Assembly: GCA_964344935.1 (NCBI GenBank)
Contig: CAYFPL010000011.1
Location: 62,001-126,000, forward strand
Length of the DNA: 64,000 bases
Reading direction: 5' to 3'
DNA from: GCA-2731375 sp964344935
Lineage (GTDB): Bacteria > Pseudomonadota > Alphaproteobacteria > GCA-2731375
Notes under the pieces: model-generated
Told to the model about the DNA's origin: nothing
Databases searched by the model: none
Seen by the model: only the letters and a program-made list of their open reading frames with translations
Part shown: in pieces, positions 59,672 to 64,000 of the stretch
How positions within the stretch are numbered: position 1 is the stretch's first letter
How the letters are laid out: the number at the start of each line of letters is the position of its first letter
Position numbers and translations under genes: made by a program

Positions 59672-60607
59672 ATGGCGATGGCCCGAATCTTGGTGACCAA
59701 TTCGGAAGGCACCCCGGGGGTGGGAAAAACGGCGGAAATGCTGGCTGCGGGCCAAGGTGGCATGGATGCCATCGAGGCCGGCATCCGCCTGGTCGAGGCC
59801 GATACCTCGATCCGTACCGTGGGCCGGGGTGGCTGGCCAAATTTGCTGGGCGATGTGGAATTGGATGCCGCCCTGATCGACGGTAATACCTTCCGCAGTG
59901 GCGCCGTCGGCGCTCTCAAGGGATATCTCCATCCCATTTCCATTGCCCGCGCGGTGCTTGAAAGACTGCCTCACGAGATGCTGGTGGGTGAGGGGGCTGC
60001 CCGCTTCGCCGAGGAAATCGGTGCGGAACGGGCAGAAAATCTGATCCCGGATTCCGAGCGGGTCTGGCGGCAATGGTTTGAAGAGAAGGTGCCGCCGGCG
60101 GACCAGAAAAACTGGCCGGACGTGGCCTTGGCTGAATTATGTCAGCAGGCGATCGATCCGGAAAAAGGCATGGACACCACCGTTTTTCTGGCTTTGGACG
60201 CGCGGTCGGAGATCATGGCGGGGGTCTCCACTTCCGGTTGGGCGTGGAAATATCCGGGCCGTTTGGGCGACAGCCCGATAATCGGCGCCGGTTGTTATGC
60301 CGATACCCGGTTTGGCGCAGCGGCCTGCACCGGCACCGGCGAAATGGCGATCCGGGCCGGTTCGGCCCGGGCCATCGTGCTATATATGAAGATGGGACTT
60401 TCGCTGGAGGCGGCCGTCGACGAAGCCATTGCGGATTTGCGGCGCCTGGAGGGCGGCCTGATCCAGCGGATCACCCTGCATGCCATCGACCGGCAAGGCC
60501 GCCATCGCGTGGTTGCGGTCAACGCGACCGAGCAATTAACCTATTGGCTGTGGCGCGAAGGGGAAGAGGCCCCCCACGCGGAACCGGCCGAGATCATCGC
60601 GCTGTAG
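59672..60607 (+). CDS. Ntn-type asparaginase / glycosylasparaginase family protein
   Basis: A 311-residue Ntn-hydrolase precursor that should cleave itself into two chains. The catalytic threonine is probably Thr169 in GMDTTVFLALDARSE (families have HDTVGAVALD there, hence Met for His is a small oddity), which also gives the cleavage site. Support comes from VGRGGWPN and the C-terminal GDSPIIGAGCYAD and ACTGTGE, the substrate-binding region. Members hydrolyse isoaspartyl peptides, asparagine or glycosylasparagine. The start is uncertain between ATGs at 59672 and 59678, or a TTG at 59660. Confidence 0.88.
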   Translation: MAMARILVTNSEGTPGVGKTAEMLAAGQGGMDAIEAGIRLVEADTSIRTVGRGGWPNLLGDVELDAALIDGNTFRSGAVGALKGYLHPISIARAVLERLPHEMLVGEGAARFAEEIGAERAENLIPDSERVWRQWFEEKVPPADQKNWPDVALAELCQQAIDPEKGMDTTVFLALDARSEIMAGVSTSGWAWKYPGRLGDSPIIGAGCYADTRFGAAACTGTGEMAIRAGSARAIVLYMKMGLSLEAAVDEAIADLRRLEGGLIQRITLHAIDRQGRHRVVAVNATEQLTYWLWREGEEAPHAEPAEIIAL

Positions 60608-60644
60608 GGATCTGCTACTCAGGATCTGCCAACAAGGATCTGTC

Positions 60645-62165
60645 ATGTGCCTCGGAACAACAAACCATCATCATCTTGACCGCAGGCAGGTCATCTTGGG
60701 CCTCGCCGGCGTCGCCGCCCTGAGTGGTACCACGGGGTGTGTGAGTAAGAACATGGCGTCTGGCCGGGAAAGCTTCACCGGCCTGCAAACCATCGAAGAC
60801 GATATCGCCAAGGGCCGCGCCAACCATCCAAAAATCCTCAAGGCCTTTGGCGGCGCCTACGAGGACAGGCGCCTGGGCGGCTATGTCGCCGGTATTGGCG
60901 TGCGTCTGGCCCGGCAGGCGGAGTACCAGCAATATCCCTATCGCTTCACAATTCTGAATACCCAGATCGTCAATGCCTTCGCCCTGCCAGGCGGGTTCAT
61001 CTATATCACCCGCGGCCTGATCAGCCTGGCCTCCAGCGAGGCGGAGTTGGCAGGCGTAATGGCCCATGAATTGGCGCATGTGACCGCTCGCCACGGCGCC
61101 GAGCGGGAAAGCGCCCAGCAGGCGGCGAAGCTGGGTCTGTTGCTGGGCGCCATCGGTCTGCAGGCTGCTGGCCTGCCGTCGCAATTGATGCAGATCGGCG
61201 AGACGGTGGCCATGGCGGCCATTCAAAGCTATTCCAGGGAGCACGAGTTCGAGGCGGATACCCTAGGCGTGCGTTATATGAGCCGGGCCGGCTACAACGC
61301 CGATGCCATGGCTACGTTCCTGGGCAGTCTGCGCGAACACAGCCAGGTCGAGGCACGTGTGATGGGTCTGCCGCCCGGCAAGGTGGACGAGTTCAATTTC
61401 ATGTCCACCCATCCCCGCACCATTGAACGTGTGAAGCAGGCGCAGCAGGCGGCGGCGAGACAGCCGGGCGGCCGGGCTCAAAAAGGGCAATGGCGGCGGG
61501 ATGAATATCTAAACAACATCGATGGGATGCTGTTCGGCGATGATCCCGAACAAGGCCTGATCAGGGGCCGGGACTTCATCCATCCAGTGTTGCTGTTCCG
61601 CTTCCGGGCGCCGGAAGGTTTTATCCTGCGCAACAGTCCGGCCAAGGTGGTGGGTCAGCACCCCGATGGCGCGGGTATGTCTTTCGATGCCGGCGAGGCC
61701 AAGGGCGCCCGTTCCGCGCGCGATTACCTGGTCAACGTCTGGGGTGCCAGGAGCCGCCTGAACGACGTGGAAAGCATCTCCATCAATGGTCTGGACGCAG
61801 CCACGGGTTGGGTTGCAGGCCGGGGGCGAAGGGGGCCGGTGCAAATCAGGGCCGTCGCCATCCGGGCAGATAGGAAACGCTTCTACCGTTTTATGTTCCT
61901 ATCGCCGCAGAACCAGATCGGACGCTGGGCCCCGAAATTCCGCGAGTCCGGCCGGTCCTTTAGGCGCATCTCAAAGGCCGAGGCGGCCAATGCGCGGCCC
62001 AGCCGTCTGTTGGTGGTCCGCGCCCGGCCCGACGACAATATTGCCGGGCTTGCTCGCACCCTGCCCTATGGCCGCTTCAATGAGGACTGGTTCCGTGTCC
62101 TCAATGACCTGGCCCCGCGGCAGAATATCAAGCCCAACCAACGCCTTAAGGTAGTTGCTGGTTAG
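60645..62165 (+). CDS. M48-family zinc metalloprotease (BepA/YfgC-like)
   Basis: A 506-residue exported protease. N-terminal DRRQVILGLAGVAALSG has a twin-arginine and a hydrophobic stretch ending near Cys32 in SGTTGCVS, so it may be a Tat-exported lipoprotein, though the residues before the cysteine fit the lipobox poorly. The zinc motif HELAH is at 141-145 and the third ligand lies in SREHEFEAD. After FMSTHPRTIERV, typical of the family, come a linker and a C-terminal region ending with PRQNIKPNQRLKVVAG, resembling a LysM-type tail. Such proteases degrade or quality-check outer-membrane proteins. Confidence 0.92.
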   Translation: MCLGTTNHHHLDRRQVILGLAGVAALSGTTGCVSKNMASGRESFTGLQTIEDDIAKGRANHPKILKAFGGAYEDRRLGGYVAGIGVRLARQAEYQQYPYRFTILNTQIVNAFALPGGFIYITRGLISLASSEAELAGVMAHELAHVTARHGAERESAQQAAKLGLLLGAIGLQAAGLPSQLMQIGETVAMAAIQSYSREHEFEADTLGVRYMSRAGYNADAMATFLGSLREHSQVEARVMGLPPGKVDEFNFMSTHPRTIERVKQAQQAAARQPGGRAQKGQWRRDEYLNNIDGMLFGDDPEQGLIRGRDFIHPVLLFRFRAPEGFILRNSPAKVVGQHPDGAGMSFDAGEAKGARSARDYLVNVWGARSRLNDVESISINGLDAATGWVAGRGRRGPVQIRAVAIRADRKRFYRFMFLSPQNQIGRWAPKFRESGRSFRRISKAEAANARPSRLLVVRARPDDNIAGLARTLPYGRFNEDWFRVLNDLAPRQNIKPNQRLKVVAG

Positions 62166-62194
62166 ACGGTATTTTCCAGGCTGAATTGAACGCT

Positions 62195-62818
62195 TCACGT
62201 CCCGAAATGGGCGGCCAGGCTGAAGCATGTCTGGACCAGGATGCCCGTGGCTGTCATGGGGTTGAGGGAGCGTCCGTTGCCGAACTGGCAGCGTTCGGCG
62301 TGAGATTTGATGGTCATGCCCAGGCCCAGGACGTCCCAGGCGATGTTGGCACCGGGCGTGCCAATGCCGCCCAAGGCCTCCACGGCTTGCCAAACCGCGT
62401 CCCTGGCTTCCAGGATATTGTGCGGTTCGGCGCTGCCGAGCCGGAACGGCGCCGGTGGGGTGCGCAGGTCGCGGACCACGACGCCTTGCAGACTGGCCCG
62501 TTGGAACAGGGTTTCGAATTTCTTTGCACCCGCTGCCGCTCTATGGTCGATCCTGCCCTTGCGCTCCAAAGCCTCGACCACATCGCCGGCGCGCATGGGG
62601 TAGGCCCGTGAGCTGCCGTCGGCTTCATCCTCTATCTCGATCCTTGTGCGTCGCAGCGCCGGCACGCCTTCGTCCAAGGGATGGTGTTGATTACGCCAGC
62701 GCGTCGGGCCGCTCTCGCCGAACGGCTGTCCGTGTTCGCCGCCATCTATTTGGCGATGCCGCCGGCCTTTCTTGCGGCTGGCGGTCGCCGATTTGCGAGG
62801 GCGCCCTGCCTCACTCAT
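62195..62818 (-). CDS. DUF6456-like protein
   Basis: A 207-residue soluble protein. The N-terminus is basic and low in complexity (SEAGRPRKSATASRKKGRR), suggesting nucleic-acid contact. The C-terminal 130 residues match by eye the DUF6456 pattern: RIDHRAAAGAKKFETLFQRA, AVWQAVEALGGIGTPGANIAWDV, and MTATGILVQTCFSLAAHFG. That family is often attached to helix-turn-helix parts in Alphaproteobacteria and their phages, but its biochemical role is unknown. The ATG at 62818 overlaps the stop of the GcrA-like gene by eight bases, so the two are translated together. Similarity is from memory of motifs, not a search. Confidence 0.6.
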   Translation of the reverse strand: MSEAGRPRKSATASRKKGRRHRQIDGGEHGQPFGESGPTRWRNQHHPLDEGVPALRRTRIEIEDEADGSSRAYPMRAGDVVEALERKGRIDHRAAAGAKKFETLFQRASLQGVVVRDLRTPPAPFRLGSAEPHNILEARDAVWQAVEALGGIGTPGANIAWDVLGLGMTIKSHAERCQFGNGRSLNPMTATGILVQTCFSLAAHFGT

Positions 62819-63146
62819 CCAGGGCAACGCCTACTATGGGCCAGGGGAGTTCGCCGTCATCGTCGGCGAGGGGGGGATCAGGTATTTGGAGCGCCAATTC
62901 GGCCCCTTCGTCGGCGAAAAGGGGATCGCCGTCTGGATCGATGCTCCGGTCGTGGTGTTCCGCGCAATAGGAACGCCTAGGTAGCCGGGGCCGCTGGCAA
63001 TAGCTCCAGTTGGGATCGTCCAGACTGCCGATGATCCATCGGCAGCCCTTGATGGTCTGTTTGTCGCTGTCCTGGGTAGTTTCGATGATTTTTGGGGTTG
63101 GGTGATGGGCTGTGCTGAACAGACTGCGCTTGTTGTGGTGTTTCAT
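62811..63146 (-). CDS. Protein with GcrA-type zinc-binding region, N-terminal HTH absent
   Basis: A 111-residue protein. The central region IKGCRWIIGSLDDPNWSYCQRPRLPRRSYCAEHH, in outline, matches the C-terminal part of GcrA, the Caulobacter cell-cycle regulator that binds sigma-70. Cys35, Cys50, Cys61 and His64 could bind zinc. The N-terminal helix-turn-helix DNA-binding part of GcrA is missing, and the tail (about residues 66-111) is acidic and proline-rich. So it may bind RNA polymerase or another protein, not DNA. It is divergent from the S24 repressor and coupled to the DUF6456-like gene. Full GcrA is about 170 residues. Confidence 0.65.
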   Translation of the reverse strand: MKHHNKRSLFSTAHHPTPKIIETTQDSDKQTIKGCRWIIGSLDDPNWSYCQRPRLPRRSYCAEHHDRSIDPDGDPLFADEGAELALQIPDPPLADDDGELPWPIVGVALDE

Positions 63147-63237
63147 GAACACCAATATATACGAATACGTATAATATTCAAGAAAAAATTCGAATTCGTA
63201 TTTGATTTCGTATAATCAATGCCCTATCTTGCCCTGC
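63147..63237. promoter_or_regulatory. AT-rich divergent promoter/operator of the S24 repressor module
   Basis: Between the GcrA-like gene (minus) and the repressor (plus). The box TTCGTAT occurs as direct repeats at 63195-63201 and 63207-63213, and inverted as ATACGAA at 63159-63165; palindromes ATACGTAT (63165-63172) and ATTCGAAT (63188-63195) lie between. Minus-strand promoter: TTGAAT (63176-63181), 16-base spacer, TATATT (63154-63159), which would start transcription at or near the ATG. Plus-strand -10: TATAAT (63211-63216), with a leader of about 15 bases and no Shine-Dalgarno. The repeats probably bind the repressor. Confidence 0.65.
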
Positions 63238-63891
63238 ATGATCGATTGGGCGGAAACCGTACGCCATTTGCGCCAGGAGCGGCGCCAGACCCAGGCGCAG
63301 TTCGCGGCCTCGCTGGGCACCACGCAGGCCACCGTCTCGCGCTGGGAGGCCGGACGGCAGAGCCCGGACCGGGAGCAGTCCCGCGCCATTGCACAATTGG
63401 CGACCCAGGCCGGCCTGCCGGGCGCCGGACAGGAGGCGCTGTGGCCGCTGCCCGGTGCTGCCGACCAGCTTGTTGCGACGGAGTTGCCTGGCCCGCCCGG
63501 GCGTGTGCGCGACCTACCCATCCTGGGCCATGCAGAAGCCGGTGAAGACGGCACATTCCTTGATAATGGTACCGTTACAGGCTATGCCGGCCGGCCGGCG
63601 ACACTGGTTGGTGTGGCCAATGCCTATGCCTTAATCGTGCACAACACCTCCATGCGGCCGCGCTACGAGCCGCGTGAGATCGTCGAGGTCGACCCGAACA
63701 TTCCCGTGCAGCCCAATGACTATGTGGTGGTGCAGACCCGGGATGATCGGGCCCTGATCAAGCTGCTGCGCCGGCGCACCGAGCGCGCCATTATCCTGGA
63801 ACAGTTCAATCCGCAAATGGAAATTCGCCTGGCACCCGAAGAGGTCGTCGCCATGCATCTGATCGTTGGCGCGCACCGGGTTTACCGCTAG
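63238..63891 (+). CDS. XRE-type repressor with S24 (LexA/CI-like) peptidase domain
   Basis: A 217-residue regulator. The N-terminal helix-turn-helix (about 6-60, LRQERRQTQAQFAASLGTTQ, ATVSRWEAG) binds DNA. The C-terminal S24 domain has the catalytic dyad Ser138 (HNTSMRP) and Lys175 (ALIKLLR), and a possible autocleavage site Ala101-Gly102 in HAEAGED. This is the CI/LexA-like plan: activated RecA would stimulate self-cleavage and relieve repression, as with phage repressors. The first ATG at 63238 is chosen; the frame is open upstream over the promoter but not plausibly translated. Autorepression through the TTCGTAT boxes is inferred. Confidence 0.88.
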   Translation: MIDWAETVRHLRQERRQTQAQFAASLGTTQATVSRWEAGRQSPDREQSRAIAQLATQAGLPGAGQEALWPLPGAADQLVATELPGPPGRVRDLPILGHAEAGEDGTFLDNGTVTGYAGRPATLVGVANAYALIVHNTSMRPRYEPREIVEVDPNIPVQPNDYVVVQTRDDRALIKLLRRRTERAIILEQFNPQMEIRLAPEEVVAMHLIVGAHRVYR

Positions 63892-63940
63892 CGCCGATTC
63901 GCCGTCTGCCGGTCCAAGATATACGGCAATCGTGTTTTTC

Positions 63941-63969
63941 TTGCCGAAAAATATTCTCTAGCGTATAAT
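63941..63969 (+). promoter_or_regulatory. Strong sigma-70-type promoter at the right edge
   Basis: -35 TTGCCG (63941-63946), spacer of 17, -10 TATAAT (63964-63969). The 10-mer CGTATAATCA (63962-63971) is identical to that at the repressor promoter (63209-63218), so the same regulator or simply the same promoter design may be at work. A ribosome-binding AGGG and an ATG at 63981 follow. Confidence 0.65.
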
Positions 63970-63980
63970 CAGGGCTTCTC

Positions 63981-64000
63981 ATGCGTTCACGCCTGGATAT
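63981..64000 (+). CDS. Start of a gene cut by the window edge
   Basis: ATG at 63981 begins M-R-S-R-L-D before the window ends. It has AGGG six bases upstream and a good promoter just before it (63941-63969). Product not determinable. It is probably controlled with, or by, the S24 repressor gene next to it. Confidence 0.35.

Noticed and set aside
62681..62984. Plus-strand frames opposite the GcrA-like and DUF6456-like genes, one with a fairly protein-like sequence
   Set aside because: The minus-strand frames have the conserved Cys/His pattern and a stop/start overlap; the plus-strand frame has no recognisable family or ribosome-binding site.
1..64000. tRNA, rRNA, CRISPR arrays, insertion sequences
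   Set aside because: No T-arm or acceptor-arm pattern in the intergenic gaps, no regularly spaced direct repeats and no transposase-like gene were seen. A tRNAscan-SE run would settle the tRNA question.

Overview
The window reads as a GC-rich chromosome segment of an alphaproteobacterium, most like the Rhodospirillales and relatives. The grounds are family content typical of that class (DUF2794, DUF1244, three DUF2336 proteins, a GcrA-type zinc domain, a DUF6456-like protein) and the gene order rpmH-rnpA-yidD-yidC-engB-argB with a HAD nucleotidase-dapD-dapE-truA block nearby. Coding density is high. Neighbouring genes often share stop/start codons, and several convergent pairs overlap at their stops. 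I found no rRNA, tRNA, CRISPR array or insertion sequence.

Layout. 0-2.2 kb: end of a CUT1 sugar-type ABC importer. 2.2-2.3 kb: an inverted pair of palindromic repeats. 2.3-9.4 kb: a catabolic-looking set (amidohydrolase, GST, TauD-type dioxygenase) divergent from a four-gene peptide-type ABC transporter that lacks a binding protein here. 9.4-18.7 kb: DUF2794, a MetE C-terminal-like enzyme, a divergent FecR/alginate-export porin pair, a DHA2 efflux pump with a possible structured leader, acyl-CoA dehydrogenase-pirin, an aldo/keto reductase and truA. 18.7-22.0 kb: lysine/DAP genes (HAD, dapD, dapE). 22.1-28.2 kb: a plus-strand block of DUF2336 / PAS-GAF-GGDEF / DUF2336 / secreted protein / SDR, lying between the dap and argB genes. 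28.2-32.5 kb: the rpmH-to-argB operon with a good sigma-70 promoter; rpmH starts with GTG.

32.6-46.5 kb: TVP38-like membrane protein with a pyridine nucleotide-disulfide oxidoreductase; galU-ugd-phosphohexomutase (UDP-glucuronate and hexose-phosphate supply); a VWA/DnaJ pair; DUF3179; FAD oxidoreductase, MipA porin, glutamine-synthetase-like enzyme and leucine-type dehydrogenase; Sel1 repeats. 46.8-62.2 kb: class III CoA-transferase, ThuA-like and FIST proteins, DUF1244, GCS2-type ligase, N-formylglutamate amidohydrolase-like protein, glycerate kinase with pyruvate kinase (glycerate to pyruvate), FkbM methyltransferase, TPR protein, third DUF2336, MFS carrier, Ntn asparaginase and M48 protease.

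62.2 kb to the right edge differs from the rest. A LexA/CI-type S24 repressor is transcribed away from a two-gene unit (GcrA-type zinc domain, DUF6456-like) across an AT-rich region with repeated TTCGTAT boxes. The last bases hold a strong promoter for a gene that leaves the window. This resembles a phage-type switch. It and the DUF2336/GGDEF block are the two most interesting regions. All calls come from reading the sequence, without database searches.
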